From: Flavobacteriales bacterium
GTDB taxonomy: Bacteria > Bacteroidota > Bacteroidia > NS11-12g > UBA9320
NCBI GenBank assembly: GCA_020635355.1
Contig: JACJZW010000006.1
Coordinates: 115,521-179,520 of the forward strand
DNA length: 64,000 bases
Direction of reading: 5' to 3'
Under the pieces are notes generated by a model. That model was not told the DNA's origin. It saw only the letters and a list, made by a program, of their open reading frames with translations, and searched no databases. The position numbers and the translations under genes were made by a program. Positions 1 to 9,516 of the stretch are shown here, piece after piece (within the stretch, counting starts at the first letter, position 1; the number at the start of each line of letters is the position of its first letter).

Positions 1-119
1 TTGCTTTCTTCGGTAGGCGACCATTCAAAACCACATTCCGGACAAGCGTAAAGTGCATCGGATAATTGGTAACCGTATTCGGATGAGCAAGAGGGACAGG
101 TTTTTAGTTCGTCTGACAT
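1..119 (-). CDS. yjdM: PhnA/YjdM-like zinc-ribbon protein (N-terminal fragment, cut by window edge)
   Basis: The reverse strand reads an open frame from an ATG at 117-119 to the window edge, 39 codons. It begins MSDELKTCPSCSSEYGYQ and continues with a second cysteine pair, ACPECGFEW. The CPxC-x(n)-CPxC arrangement followed by an aromatic is the rubredoxin-like zinc ribbon that opens the PhnA/YjdM family, whose members are about 110 residues long, so roughly two thirds lie outside the window. The family was named for the phosphonate operon, but its function is unproven. The next gene on the same strand starts upstream at 1258 and stops 35 nt before this ATG, so the two may be co-transcribed. 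Confidence 0.8.
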   Translation of the reverse strand, partial: MSDELKTCPSCSSEYGYQLSDALYACPECGFEWSPTEES

Positions 120-154
120 CGGATGTGTGTTTGTGCGTGGAGGCTTATGTTGCC

Positions 155-1258
155 CTACTCGATTAAGTGATGTAATTCACTCAGCATCTGATCCACACTG
201 GAGGTGTTGCCAAACTGAGTGTCTATATTTCTATAAGGAATATAATATTCGAAAGGTTCCTTCAATCGATCCATGTACTTGTCTGACAGGAAGATACCCC
301 ATTTTAAATTTTCATTATCCGACAAAAAGAACTCCCCGATTTGGGCATAATACCAGTTGGTATATGTCTGTTCTTCAAACGGATTGGGCTGATGCATGAC
401 TTGATTCAATTCATGGCTGTGGATGATGCGGTGTGGGCGATCGGCAAATCGTTGATCAATTAAACTGGCGATTTCCTGTCGACGAATTTCCCGAACCGAA
501 TCGTTCTGGGCATTGGTGAAATACCGAATGGAATAGTTGGAAAGTGCCGGCAAAACAAAAATGATGGGCGCCTTGGATTGGAATTGTTTTAAATGATAAT
601 CCGCGACAGCTAAAGCAATGGAATCCGATTTAATCCGCTCTGTTACCGGTTGGCTGTTGCTCAGCTCCTTAAACCGAATTTGTACGCCGAACTGGAAGTA
701 ATCCGCTCTTCCGTCTATCCGCCCGTTGTGTTGTTTCCCGTTTTGAAATTCATAGTAGTTGGCATTGAAGCGTATCCCCTCATTTAATGGAAGGGATAGT
801 CCGAACTTATAGGCAAAGTCGAATTGATCAGTGAGGCTCACAGACATGCTGGATGTCCCGGATGTTTTGGTTCCATCCAGGCTTTTCTGAATGTGGGAAA
901 AGGTATATCCAGGCGTAATACCAGCCAGAAAGTAGATTGACCGATCAGTTCCCGGCGAATACAGAAAATCCAGGCTGGCATCCAGACTTTGAATCGTTGT
1001 GGTTGCCAGACTGTTATCGTTGATGTAACTGGTATAGGCATAGGCTGGGGCCAGTTGCAGTGCCATATTTTTTTTGGCATATTCCAGGAAAATGCCGCCA
1101 CCAAATCCAGATTTATTGGTGAGTGAATCAGAAACGGATGGTTTGATAAAGGACACATTGAAGTTGGCGTTCAAGCCATAGTCCCATTGTTGCCCAATGA
1201 CCTGGGATGTGCTTAAAAGCAGCAACAACATCACCAGCGATTTCCGTTGGAATTTCAT
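155..1258 (-). CDS. Outer-membrane beta-barrel-like protein of unknown function
   Basis: The frame extends to an ATG at 1300, but the ATG at 1258 is preferred. It gives a clean signal peptide (MKFQRKSLVMLLLLLSTSQ, predicted cleavage near VIGQQ) and lies 5 nt after a TAnnTTTG promoter box. The mature part (about 345 aa) starts with alternating aromatic/polar strands (WDYGLNANFNVSF, GGGIFLEYAKKNMALQLAP) typical of small Bacteroidota outer-membrane barrels, up to about residue 195. A C-terminal half of mixed composition follows, with no motif I recognise. It lies downstream of the ALDH gene on the same strand, 74 nt away, but has its own promoter box. Family unknown. Confidence 0.75.
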   Translation of the reverse strand: MKFQRKSLVMLLLLLSTSQVIGQQWDYGLNANFNVSFIKPSVSDSLTNKSGFGGGIFLEYAKKNMALQLAPAYAYTSYINDNSLATTTIQSLDASLDFLYSPGTDRSIYFLAGITPGYTFSHIQKSLDGTKTSGTSSMSVSLTDQFDFAYKFGLSLPLNEGIRFNANYYEFQNGKQHNGRIDGRADYFQFGVQIRFKELSNSQPVTERIKSDSIALAVADYHLKQFQSKAPIIFVLPALSNYSIRYFTNAQNDSVREIRRQEIASLIDQRFADRPHRIIHSHELNQVMHQPNPFEEQTYTNWYYAQIGEFFLSDNENLKWGIFLSDKYMDRLKEPFEYYIPYRNIDTQFGNTSSVDQMLSELHHLIE

Positions 1259-1263
1259 TGAGA

Positions 1264-1271
1264 CAAATCTA
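1264..1271 (-). promoter_or_regulatory. Promoter -7 box (TAGATTTG) for the 155-1258 gene
   Basis: The reverse strand carries TAGATTTG, an exact match to the Bacteroidota -7 consensus TAnnTTTG, 5 nt before the ATG at 1258. No TTTG -33 element is visible at 19-22 nt. If it is active, transcription starts at or just before the ATG and excludes the upstream ATG at 1300. Confidence 0.45.
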
Positions 1272-1332
1272 GGAATAAATCGGGCTGACGTGTGATTCAC
1301 TTCATCACTGAAAGGTGTGGATTGACCAATGG

Positions 1333-2871
1333 TCAGATGTCGAACCGTATACCCTGTGCAAGTGGAAGCGACTTGCCATAATTAATGGTATTGGTTTGTC
1401 GGCGCATATAGTTCTTCCACGCATCTGATCCCGATTCACGTCCACCTCCTGTTTCCTTCTCTCCGCCAAAAGCACCGCCAATCTCTGCCCCGCTGGTGCC
1501 GATGTTTACATTGGCAATTCCGCAGTCGGATCCGGCGTGACTCAAGAAGTATTCAGCTTCTGAAATATCGTCGGTGAAAAGTGCTGAGCTTAAGCCTTGA
1601 CGTACATCATTCTGCATGGCAATAGCCTCTTCCAATCGACGGTATTTCATCAGGTAAACAACCGGTGCGAAGGTTTCTTCCTGCACAATTTTGAAGTGGT
1701 TATGTGCCTCAATGATACATGGTTTAACATAGCAGCCTGATTCATATCCTTTACCCGACAGTATATCGCCTCCAAACACGACATGGCCTCCTTCTTCTTC
1801 GGCCAGGGTGATGGCTTTACGGAACGTTTCAACCGCCTGTTGATCAATCAAAGGTCCTACATGAACGCCTTCTTCCAACGGATTACCAATAACCAGTTGT
1901 TGATAGGCCTTGATCAATTTGTCCTTAAAAACTTCATACACATCTTCGTGGATGATCACCCTTCGGGTACTGGTGCAGCGCTGACCGCAGGTACCAACCG
2001 CTCCAAATACAACCGCCCGAAGCGCGTTTTCCAAATTGGATTTTTGTCCGATGATCAAGGCATTGTTCCCACCAAGTTCCAGCAAAGCTCTTCCCAATCG
2101 GGCACCAACAATGCTTCCAACACGTTTGCCCATTCGGGTGCTTCCGGTGGCTGATATCAATGGAATGCGGGCATCACGCGCCATCATTTCACCAATGGTG
2201 TGATCGCCTATGATCAAATTAAATATACCTTCCGGTAGTTCATTTTCAATCAAAATTTCCTTCATGATCTGCTGACACGCAATAGCTGATAGTGGTGCTT
2301 TCTCAGATGGTTTCCAGATCACGACATCGCCACAAACCGCAGCAATCATGGCGTTCCAACTCCATACCGCAACCGGAAAGTTGAAGGAAGAGATTACGCC
2401 AACAATGCCCATGGGGTGCCATTGTTCCATCATGCGATGTTGCGGGCGCTCGGATTGAATGGTCAGGCCGTACAACTGACGCGACAAACCAACGGCAAAG
2501 TCGCAGATGTCGATCATTTCCTGAACTTCACCCATTCCTTCCTGCAGACTTTTCCCCATTTCATAGGATACCAGCGCTCCCAATTCCTTTTTGCGAATAC
2601 GGAGTTTATTGCCAAAGCGTCGAACAATCTCTCCGCGTTTGGGTGCCGGAACGTCCTTCCAATACGTGTAGGCCTCCTGAGCCACTTTTACAATGTGCTC
2701 ATATTCGGTTTGGGTGGCATACACCACACTGGCCAACTCTTTCCCATCAACGGGTGATACAATGGAACGTGTTTCCGACCCCAGTGGGGTAACCCACTGC
2801 CTGCCTGAGCTGATGCTTTCGTTTACCTCGCGTATACCGAAATGAGATAGGATTTTTTCAATTTTAACCAT
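1333..2871 (-). CDS. ALDH7-type aldehyde dehydrogenase (aminoadipate-semialdehyde / P6C dehydrogenase-like)
   Basis: This 512-residue NAD(P)-dependent aldehyde dehydrogenase has the standard family length. The proton-abstracting glutamate E265 lies in LLELGGNN and the catalytic cysteine C299 in GTCGQRCTS. The Rossmann region contains SSFNFPVAVWSWN and VIWKPSEKAPL. The ELGGNN and GQRCT variants are characteristic of ALDH7 (antiquitin, delta1-piperideine-6-carboxylate dehydrogenase), which oxidises alpha-aminoadipate semialdehyde in lysine catabolism. The substrate is inferred from family resemblance only, since no other lysine-degradation gene is present here. A well-formed promoter lies 28 nt upstream, and the divergent neighbour is the M23 peptidase gene. 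Confidence 0.9.
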   Translation of the reverse strand: MVKIEKILSHFGIREVNESISSGRQWVTPLGSETRSIVSPVDGKELASVVYATQTEYEHIVKVAQEAYTYWKDVPAPKRGEIVRRFGNKLRIRKKELGALVSYEMGKSLQEGMGEVQEMIDICDFAVGLSRQLYGLTIQSERPQHRMMEQWHPMGIVGVISSFNFPVAVWSWNAMIAAVCGDVVIWKPSEKAPLSAIACQQIMKEILIENELPEGIFNLIIGDHTIGEMMARDARIPLISATGSTRMGKRVGSIVGARLGRALLELGGNNALIIGQKSNLENALRAVVFGAVGTCGQRCTSTRRVIIHEDVYEVFKDKLIKAYQQLVIGNPLEEGVHVGPLIDQQAVETFRKAITLAEEEGGHVVFGGDILSGKGYESGCYVKPCIIEAHNHFKIVQEETFAPVVYLMKYRRLEEAIAMQNDVRQGLSSALFTDDISEAEYFLSHAGSDCGIANVNIGTSGAEIGGAFGGEKETGGGRESGSDAWKNYMRRQTNTINYGKSLPLAQGIRFDI

Positions 2872-2899
2872 GGAGAAGAGTGCGTATGAGTCTCAATTT

Positions 2900-2931
2900 C
2901 AAAGGTAATACAGGACGTCTCCACGGGCAAA
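2900..2931 (-). promoter_or_regulatory. Bacteroidota-type promoter of the aldehyde dehydrogenase gene
   Basis: On the reverse strand a -33 TTTG (plus-strand CAAA, 2928-2931) is followed after 20 nt by TACCTTTG (plus-strand CAAAGGTA, 2900-2907). Both elements and the spacing fit the Bacteroidota sigma-ABfr consensus TTTG-N19-21-TAnnTTTG. The box ends 28 nt before the ATG at 2871. This is the most complete promoter in the window. Confidence 0.6.
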
Positions 2932-3010
2932 CCTCGATGCGTTTTCAATTCCGCAGTGATGTGCATAACCCAACCAACCGAATCCGTGCATTCCAACGAG
3001 ATTTGTTTCA

Positions 3011-4873
3011 ATGAATGGGCGTAAGTATCTCTACCTGTTAGTCGTGCTTTTTCTGGTGGCCGCCACTTCCTGGCTGATGATCCGAAAAGCCAATCGTCCT
3101 GAGCAACCGGCCACTAGCTCCCAATTGGATACCGCTCAGATGGCATCGGCTCCATCGGATACCAAAGGGAACAGTTCCACGCCTAACCATCAAACTCAGG
3201 AATCTGATACAACAGTTGCCCAACTACCGAGCAAGAAAACGATAGAGATACCCGGAGATATGTGGTCTATTCATCCGAAATCAGCTGGATACTATGCCAT
3301 GCCCATTTCCGGTAAGGTGGAGTTAAGTGGATCATTTGGTGAATTGCGCTCCAATCACTTTCACGCCGGTTTGGATATTAGAACCGGTGGACAGGAAGGA
3401 ATGGAGGTCCTGGCAGCTGCTTCCGGTTATGTGAGTCGGATTAAGGTGTCGGCTTACGGCTATGGGAAAGCGATATACATCCAACATCCTAATGGGACCA
3501 CCACGGTTTATGGGCACCTTCAACGGTATGCCGGTGTCATTCAGGATGCCGTGTTGTCCCGGCAGTATAAACTGGAATCTTACGAAATTGACTGGTATCC
3601 AGCGGCTAATGAACTCAAGGTAACGAAGGGGGATGTTATTGCGTATTCCGGAAATACTGGAGGATCGGGAGGGCCACATCTGCATTTTGAAATTCGCAAT
3701 GCGCGGGGAGAAGCCAGCAACCCGTTGTTGCAAGGTATTGTATTGGAGGATCAGATACCACCTTCTTTTCGCGGATTACAGGTGTTGAAACTGGACGAAG
3801 AAATCCGAAGAACAACGGGCAGTTTCCCGTTTAAAACATTGACATCCAATACGGCTGAGATAACCCTGGAACCTGGGACCTATGGGTTGGGCGCCCGCTG
3901 GCTCGAGTACTTTACTGACCGTATGAACTACCTGGGAATTAACTATGCTTCCATGGTGATCAATGGGAAGCTGGTTTATCGGCAACAAATCGAATCATTT
4001 GCCTTTGACGATAGCCGTTTCATCAATCACCACATCAATTTCGTGCATTTTTTGTCAACCGGACAGCGTTACACTAAGTTTTTCAAAGACAGTGGAAATG
4101 GTCTGCCATTTTATTCCGGTGACGGTCGAATCAACCTAAATAACGGCGACACCCTGAATGCCACGCTAATTATTCGGGATATCGCCGGAGGCGCTGATAC
4201 CACCACACTCCGACTGATTGGAAAGGCAGATACACATACCTCATTCAAAACATTTCCCGCGTTCAGCGGAACAGCGGTTTCCGCCTCATCCGGAGCTACC
4301 CTGAAAACGGACGCAGCCACGATCATCCTGCCTCCATCTTCCCTTTATACTAATTCCATCATCGAATTATCGGAATCAGAAACGAAGGCGGATTTGGCTT
4401 CGCCGATGATTCACGTGCATACCCCTATGATTCCGCTCCACAAGCGGATGACGGTTCGCATCAAACCCAAGGCAGCCTTTTCGGATCAACTGAACAAGCT
4501 GGTGATCATGGAGTATGATCGAGCCAGCCGAAACAGTAAGCCGTATGAGACGTCACACAGCGGTGGAATGGCAGAAGCGTCTGTAAAGAACTTTGGTATT
4601 TATTATCTGAAGTTGGATACGATCCCTCCACGGGTGCGATTTAGTTCGAGTGGACGAACATTGGTAGCCTATATTTCAGATGCTGCCGGTGATATTTCGA
4701 CCTATCGGGGAACGCTGGATGGCAAGTGGATTTTGTTTGAGTATGAACCCAAATCTGGTCGGTTGAAGGCCGTGGTGCCTCCCTCAATCGAGAAAGGTAG
4801 CCACTCGTTAAAATTGCGCGTATCCGATCTGGTGGGAAATGAAACCGTGATCGAAAAAACCGTTTCGTTTTAA
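3011..4873 (+). CDS. M23 family metallopeptidase, membrane-anchored
   Basis: This 620-residue protein has an N-terminal membrane anchor (residues 5-24, YLYLLVVLFLVAATSWLMI) and a Ser/Thr/Pro-rich linker to about residue 90. A LytM/M23 endopeptidase domain spans about residues 100-235. Zinc and catalytic residues are visible: H118 and D122 in HFHAGLDIRTG, H169 in VYGHL, and H223/H225 in GGPHLHFEIRN. About 380 residues of Ig-like or beta-rich sequence follow. All M23 ligands are present, so it should be an active cell-wall endopeptidase facing the periplasm. Fourteen nt after its stop begins bcp, perhaps on one transcript. A near-consensus box GAGATTTG ends 5 nt before the ATG. Confidence 0.88.
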   Translation: MNGRKYLYLLVVLFLVAATSWLMIRKANRPEQPATSSQLDTAQMASAPSDTKGNSSTPNHQTQESDTTVAQLPSKKTIEIPGDMWSIHPKSAGYYAMPISGKVELSGSFGELRSNHFHAGLDIRTGGQEGMEVLAAASGYVSRIKVSAYGYGKAIYIQHPNGTTTVYGHLQRYAGVIQDAVLSRQYKLESYEIDWYPAANELKVTKGDVIAYSGNTGGSGGPHLHFEIRNARGEASNPLLQGIVLEDQIPPSFRGLQVLKLDEEIRRTTGSFPFKTLTSNTAEITLEPGTYGLGARWLEYFTDRMNYLGINYASMVINGKLVYRQQIESFAFDDSRFINHHINFVHFLSTGQRYTKFFKDSGNGLPFYSGDGRINLNNGDTLNATLIIRDIAGGADTTTLRLIGKADTHTSFKTFPAFSGTAVSASSGATLKTDAATIILPPSSLYTNSIIELSESETKADLASPMIHVHTPMIPLHKRMTVRIKPKAAFSDQLNKLVIMEYDRASRNSKPYETSHSGGMAEASVKNFGIYYLKLDTIPPRVRFSSSGRTLVAYISDAAGDISTYRGTLDGKWILFEYEPKSGRLKAVVPPSIEKGSHSLKLRVSDLVGNETVIEKTVSF

Positions 4874-4889
4874 GGATGTTACAAGGTTG

Positions 4890-5339
4890 ATGGAAAAGCT
4901 AAAAGTGGGGGATCGAATCCCCAAATTCAAGACGGTTAATCAACACGACGAGCCTGTTTCGTCAGGCGATCTGAAGGGAAATAAGACCGTACTGTTCTTT
5001 TATCCCAAGGACGATACCCCTACGTGTACCAAGGAAGCATGTAATCTACGCGACAATCATGAACGGCTCATCGCAGCCGGTTACACGGTATATGGAATAA
5101 GTCCGGATTCGTCCAAGCGTCACCGGAAGTTTATTGAGAAGCACAGTCTGCCCTATGATCTCCTGGTAGATGAAGATCACTCCATGGCTGAGGCTTTTGG
5201 GGTTTGGGGCGAGAAATCCATGTACGGCAGAACCTACATGGGTATCTTACGTACAACCTTCATTCTCAACGAAAAGGGGGTAATTACCGAGGTGATTGAA
5301 AAGGTAAAGGCCGCGGAACACGCCGATCAGATTCTCTGA
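4890..5339 (+). CDS. bcp: Thioredoxin-dependent thiol peroxidase (peroxiredoxin Q / Bcp)
   Basis: This 149-residue peroxiredoxin of the BCP/PrxQ class reduces hydroperoxides using thioredoxin. The peroxidatic cysteine C46 and resolving cysteine C51 sit in DDTPTCTKEACNLRD, the five-residue spacing of atypical 2-Cys PrxQ enzymes. The usual TPGCT motif reads TPTCT here. VGDRIPKFKT near the N-terminus and YMGILRTTFILN near the end are family landmarks. The protein stops right after HADQIL, slightly earlier than many homologues. ATG 4890 is preferred to the in-frame TTG at 4887. It is likely cytoplasmic, and lies 16 nt after the M23 peptidase gene. Confidence 0.93.
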   Translation: MEKLKVGDRIPKFKTVNQHDEPVSSGDLKGNKTVLFFYPKDDTPTCTKEACNLRDNHERLIAAGYTVYGISPDSSKRHRKFIEKHSLPYDLLVDEDHSMAEAFGVWGEKSMYGRTYMGILRTTFILNEKGVITEVIEKVKAAEHADQIL

Positions 5340-5344
5340 ACGGA

Positions 5345-6460
5345 TTAATCTTCCCAGTCTGCAATGAATACGTTAGTGTCTCGTGTTCCACCGTTATTCC
5401 GGTTGGAAGAGAACATTAATTTCTTGCCGTCAAAGGAGAACATCGGGAATGCATTGAAATTACTCTCTGTGGTGATTTGTTCCAATCCGCTACCGTCTGT
5501 GTTGATCATGAAAAGATTGAACTCATATCCTCGATCGGAGAAGTGATTGCTGCTGAAGATGATTTTCTCACCGGAAGGATGATAAAAAGGTGCCCAGTTG
5601 GCTTTACCCAATTGCGTAATTTGCTTTAAGTCGGAACCGTCAACATTGCAGGTATAGATTTCCATATTAGTTGGAGCAACCAATCCTTGGGCGAGGTAAT
5701 CCTTGTATTCCTTAATCTCTTCCGGAGTTTTGGGTCGGGACGATCGGAATACCAACTTGGTGCCATCCGGTGAGAAGAATGCCCCACCATCATATCCCAA
5801 ATCTTTTGTGATTTGTTTTACATCGGTACCGTCAATGTTCATGGTATACAGTTCCAAATCACCGGATCGGGTGGAGGTAAAGACGATTTTATCGCCCTTT
5901 GGGGAAACAGTGGCTTCGGCATCATAGCCATCTTGGTTGGTTAATTGATTCACAATTTTCCCTTCCAAATCGGCAACAAAAATGTCGTAGCCCTTGTAGA
6001 TGGGCCAAAGGTATTTTCCTCCGGGAACGTATTCGGGAACGGGCGGACAAGCGCTATCCGCCAGATGAGTGGACGCATAAACGATGTGTTTTCCGTCGGG
6101 TAAGAAATAGCTGCAAGTTGTTCTGCCCAATCCGGTGCTTACCATGGATGGTGTAATGCTGTCGCGATCGGCTTCAGCCAATGACATCGCGAAAATCTGA
6201 TCGCATCCTACGTTCCACTTAGCATAATCGCTTTGAAAAACCACCTTGGTGTTGTCGAAACTGAAGTAGGCTTCGGCATTGTTTCCGCCATACGTGAGTT
6301 GGTGAACATTTTTCAAGTGATGCTCATTTGGCCCGGCCAAATCGGGTTTAGAGCTTGAAATGGTATCACGTTGGGAATCGGCTTGATCATGAATATGTTG
6401 ATTGCTGGTTGAGCAGCCAATGAAAATTAGAAAAAGCGATAGGATGGTGAGTAGGCGCAT
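5345..6460 (-). CDS. TolB/PD40-type beta-propeller lipoprotein
   Basis: This 371-residue lipoprotein has a signal peptide ending in a lipobox (LIFIGC, lipidated Cys16). Repeated PD40 blades follow: VSPKGDKIVFTSTRSGDLELY, FSPDGTKLVFRSSRPK, YHPSGEKIIFSSNHFS and FSFDGKKLMFSSNRNN. This is the WD40-like propeller seen in TolB and in many Bacteroidota surface or periplasmic proteins that bind protein or peptide ligands. No catalytic peptidase domain is attached, so a binding role is likely. It is the last gene of a leftward series after the TonB receptor and HmuY-like genes (54-nt gap) and converges on bcp with only 5 nt between stops. Confidence 0.85.
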   Translation of the reverse strand: MRLLTILSLFLIFIGCSTSNQHIHDQADSQRDTISSSKPDLAGPNEHHLKNVHQLTYGGNNAEAYFSFDNTKVVFQSDYAKWNVGCDQIFAMSLAEADRDSITPSMVSTGLGRTTCSYFLPDGKHIVYASTHLADSACPPVPEYVPGGKYLWPIYKGYDIFVADLEGKIVNQLTNQDGYDAEATVSPKGDKIVFTSTRSGDLELYTMNIDGTDVKQITKDLGYDGGAFFSPDGTKLVFRSSRPKTPEEIKEYKDYLAQGLVAPTNMEIYTCNVDGSDLKQITQLGKANWAPFYHPSGEKIIFSSNHFSDRGYEFNLFMINTDGSGLEQITTESNFNAFPMFSFDGKKLMFSSNRNNGGTRDTNVFIADWED

Positions 6461-6514
6461 GGGCTAAATTTTGCGGCAAATATAGACCTCTGATCAGTAG
6501 GATCGAAGTGAGAG

Positions 6515-7534
6515 TTAAAGGTTTCGGATGGCAAATTGGATCACCGCATCTTCCTTGTGCGGCTTGTGAAATTTACGGAATTCAATCAGGTAAAAATACA
6601 GATCTTCACTACGCAGAACAATGGTTCTATGATCGCTCACCTGATACTGGTTGATGTCGGGATTCCAATCATACCAGGAATTTCCAATGGTGTTGCGAGA
6701 TTGGGAATATTCCAGTATTTCGGCATCGAAGAAACCGAGATCAGAGAACGAGTTGGTCGAGTCAAAAGAAGCCCAACGTTTATACGGATTTAGCAAGAAG
6801 CCGTCAAACAGGATGTATTGAGGGGTTACGGAGTCTGAGCGGGTATACAGATTGCTGTAACGGGAGGTGTCCATGAAGGTGGTGACTTGAAAATCCCAAT
6901 CCCATTTTGGTGGTTCAAGTTCCAAAATCTGACCATCATTATCCAGTGATACGTACACGAAGTTGAAACTATCGTTCCGCGGGATGAACAATTTCCTGGG
7001 TTGTTTATCATCCACATCTCCGAAGGATATTTCGTAGCTATTGCCCCGAATACCATCTACCCGAAATTTCTTCATTTGAAAGGGCAGGTTGTATCGATCG
7101 AAGCCTCGGTTCAGGATGTAAACGTCTCCGAAGGATTGTGGTTTTTCGAAGTTGAAATCACCCCATTCTCCAACGGCAGAGCCGTCTTGAAATGAAGAGG
7201 GATTGTCATAGGTCCAAACATAGCTTCGGTATTCCGGACTGAATGCGGCCTCTATAGTTTTTGATTGGGTATTGTACACGCCCATTTTCTTGCCGGAATT
7301 TACCAGAATGGTAAAGTCCCCGGGTGTACAGGAAAAGGCCAGATCCCAGGTATAAATACCGTTGGAGGATTTTATTTCCTTGTCCCGCAAGCTATAAAAC
7401 AGTTGTCCTTCTTTTCCCCGGTTGGTTTGAATTTCCTGAATAAATGGAGGTAACTCGGCTAATTTTTGATCATCCCGGAAACAGGAGGGGAGAGCCAGTA
7501 GCCATACGATCGATATGAGCCACCAGCGTTTCAT
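6515..7534 (-). CDS. HmuY-like (heme/metal-binding) surface lipoprotein
   Basis: This 339-residue lipoprotein has lipobox LLALPSC (Cys18). The ATG at 7534 is chosen because it overlaps the TonB-receptor stop (ATGA) and gives a short signal peptide; an upstream in-frame ATG lies at 7558. The sequence has HmuY-family features: YTWDLAFSC plus TPGDFTILVNSGKKMGVYN early, a second KWDWDFQ block near residue 210, and a C-terminal FYLIEFRKFH. HmuY proteins bind heme and hand it to the HmuR-type TonB receptor. Direct coupling to the receptor gene supports a receptor/lipoprotein pair. Heme as ligand is inferred and I did not identify the axial ligands. Confidence 0.7.
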   Translation of the reverse strand: MKRWWLISIVWLLALPSCFRDDQKLAELPPFIQEIQTNRGKEGQLFYSLRDKEIKSSNGIYTWDLAFSCTPGDFTILVNSGKKMGVYNTQSKTIEAAFSPEYRSYVWTYDNPSSFQDGSAVGEWGDFNFEKPQSFGDVYILNRGFDRYNLPFQMKKFRVDGIRGNSYEISFGDVDDKQPRKLFIPRNDSFNFVYVSLDNDGQILELEPPKWDWDFQVTTFMDTSRYSNLYTRSDSVTPQYILFDGFLLNPYKRWASFDSTNSFSDLGFFDAEILEYSQSRNTIGNSWYDWNPDINQYQVSDHRTIVLRSEDLYFYLIEFRKFHKPHKEDAVIQFAIRNL

Positions 7535-9510
7535 AACACGCACGAAATTGAAATCCAACCTCTTCTGCCAATGTCCAGGGTAAACGGAACCTTGCTGTTA
7601 ATCTCATCATCGCTCAATCGATCCAGTGGGAGGTATTTCCCGGCGATACTAATGGTGTTGGTGAGATTCTTTACCCCAAAGGACAACACGATTTTATCGT
7701 TGAACAACTTGCCACGGAAGGATACATCCATCATCCAGTAGTTGTTCTGATTGAAGTCTTCTAATTCTCCCAAAGCATTTTTTCGAATTTCGGAACGTTT
7801 CCCGCCATATTTCACAGCATACATCAACGAGAAATTCTCTTCTTTAAAATCGGTAAAAAATCGCCCCGACATTTCCTGATAGAAGTAGTAACTACCTATC
7901 TCTTCGGGAAATTGATTCACTCCGTTATTGGCGAGATTCAGCTCTGCACGCACAATGCCTTGTTGGAGTTGAACGCCAATGGATTGTCCGGTAAACTTTG
8001 CCGATTTGGTATTGAGGAATTGATACACCTGATTTTCCGGATTCACCCGAACCAACTGGATGGCGTTTTTGGTACTCTGCCAGAACATATTGGTGACTAA
8101 CCGAAATGATTCGTTTCCCAGGTTAAGAACGGCGTTGAAGAGGCGATAGGTTTCGGCTTTCAGTCCCAGATTCCCCTTAATATTTAGCGAGGGATCTTCG
8201 TATGTATAAAACTGTTCATTAAATGTTGGGATTCGATATCCTCGGGCGATCTGTCCGAGAAACACCGCATTCTCGCTCATTCGGTACTTCATCTGACCGT
8301 TGTAGATCAGCGGGGTGTTGAACTTATCACTACTGTTATACCGAAGGCCTGTTCTGAACCACAGGTTCTCATTAGCCTTATAAGTTCCTCTTCCATAAAT
8401 CCCGAGCTGCGTAATATTGGTTTTGACCGCGTACAGAACACTTCGCTGAAGATCCCGTTGATGACTAAACTCCATTCCAAACGAATAGTCAAAACGTTGT
8501 TCGGTATTGGCTCTTGCCAGTCGGATTTGGGCAAAGTACTCGTCGTATTTCAACTGATCAAACGGTAACAGATGGGGGTCCGGCTGAGCGCTCATATCGC
8601 TCAGAATCTTGATTTCCTTATCATTGGTAAGTCGATATCGATTGTACACATGGGAAAAATCCAACATGTGATACCTACTCAGCATGCCTCTGATTCCAGC
8701 CCGAAAGGTGGTGAGCTGCATGCGCTGATGGTTGTCATACACGCGTACGCTATTTGGGATTGGGTATCCCCGATCAATCGTTTGAGTGTGGGTGTTGTTC
8801 ATGTTCAGGTAGGCGTGAACATTGGGCAGTAACAGGAATTTGTACATCAATTCTTCCTGATACTGAAGTATGGGCTTCCATTGATACACCCGATTGGAAT
8901 CGGATCCTTGCAAGCCGTTAAAAAAATACCTCCCACCGCCAACGGCTAATCGGTGTCGGCCCAAATTGAAGTAATTCCGGGTTCGGACATTGTATTCGTC
9001 CTTCCCTGAAAAGTTAAAGTTGGTGTAGGTGTGGGCGATGTTCCGATCCCTCCATCGCGTAACGATATTAATCACGACACTATTAGCGTGTGAGCCATAC
9101 AAGTCAGCGGAGGTGCCGTACAGAAATTCTATGCGCTCGACGTCACTGAGCGGAAATCGGTTTAAATCAATTTGATCAATGGAGGATTGCCAAACGGGAA
9201 GGCCATCCAGCAGCACTTTCATGCCCTTGCGTCCATTCCCGGTATAATCCGTCGTAAACCCATCGGTACCGGTATAAACAGGTAGAAAGTTAAACTGATA
9301 TCGAATCAGATCGTTGAGATTTTGGATGTTCAGGTGGTCTATTTCCTCACGGGTTACAATCCGGCTTTGATAAAATGATTCTGTCTGATCAATTTCAATA
9401 ACCTGTCCCACCGATAGTTTTTGAGTGACGGCACTGTCACCTGTCGCAAAACCAATCAGCGGAAATAGCACGGCGGCTACAAAGACAACAAAATCAGTAG
9501 CCTTCGACAT
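7531..9510 (-). CDS. TonB-dependent outer-membrane receptor
   Basis: This 659-residue TonB-dependent receptor has a signal peptide, a plug domain (about 35-155, with IVTREEIDHLNIQNLNDLIRY, VLLDGLPVW and DVERIEFLYGTSADLYGSHA), then a beta-barrel. Around residue 420 it has YRIPTFNEQFY followed by GNLGLKAE, matching the FRAP/NPDL-type barrel signature shared by heme and cobalamin receptors. No SusC-like N-terminal carboxypeptidase-regulatory domain is present. ATG 9510 is preferred to the in-frame TTG at 9519, which lies inside the promoter box. Its stop overlaps the start of the HmuY-like gene. It probably imports heme or a metal chelate across the outer membrane. Confidence 0.88.
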   Translation of the reverse strand: MSKATDFVVFVAAVLFPLIGFATGDSAVTQKLSVGQVIEIDQTESFYQSRIVTREEIDHLNIQNLNDLIRYQFNFLPVYTGTDGFTTDYTGNGRKGMKVLLDGLPVWQSSIDQIDLNRFPLSDVERIEFLYGTSADLYGSHANSVVINIVTRWRDRNIAHTYTNFNFSGKDEYNVRTRNYFNLGRHRLAVGGGRYFFNGLQGSDSNRVYQWKPILQYQEELMYKFLLLPNVHAYLNMNNTHTQTIDRGYPIPNSVRVYDNHQRMQLTTFRAGIRGMLSRYHMLDFSHVYNRYRLTNDKEIKILSDMSAQPDPHLLPFDQLKYDEYFAQIRLARANTEQRFDYSFGMEFSHQRDLQRSVLYAVKTNITQLGIYGRGTYKANENLWFRTGLRYNSSDKFNTPLIYNGQMKYRMSENAVFLGQIARGYRIPTFNEQFYTYEDPSLNIKGNLGLKAETYRLFNAVLNLGNESFRLVTNMFWQSTKNAIQLVRVNPENQVYQFLNTKSAKFTGQSIGVQLQQGIVRAELNLANNGVNQFPEEIGSYYFYQEMSGRFFTDFKEENFSLMYAVKYGGKRSEIRKNALGELEDFNQNNYWMMDVSFRGKLFNDKIVLSFGVKNLTNTISIAGKYLPLDRLSDDEINSKVPFTLDIGRRGWISISCVL

Positions 9511-9516
9511 CCGATG

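Noticed and set aside
2823..3011. 62-codon reverse frame between ALDH and the M23 gene
   Set aside because: It overlaps the ALDH start and promoter and has no protein-like features.
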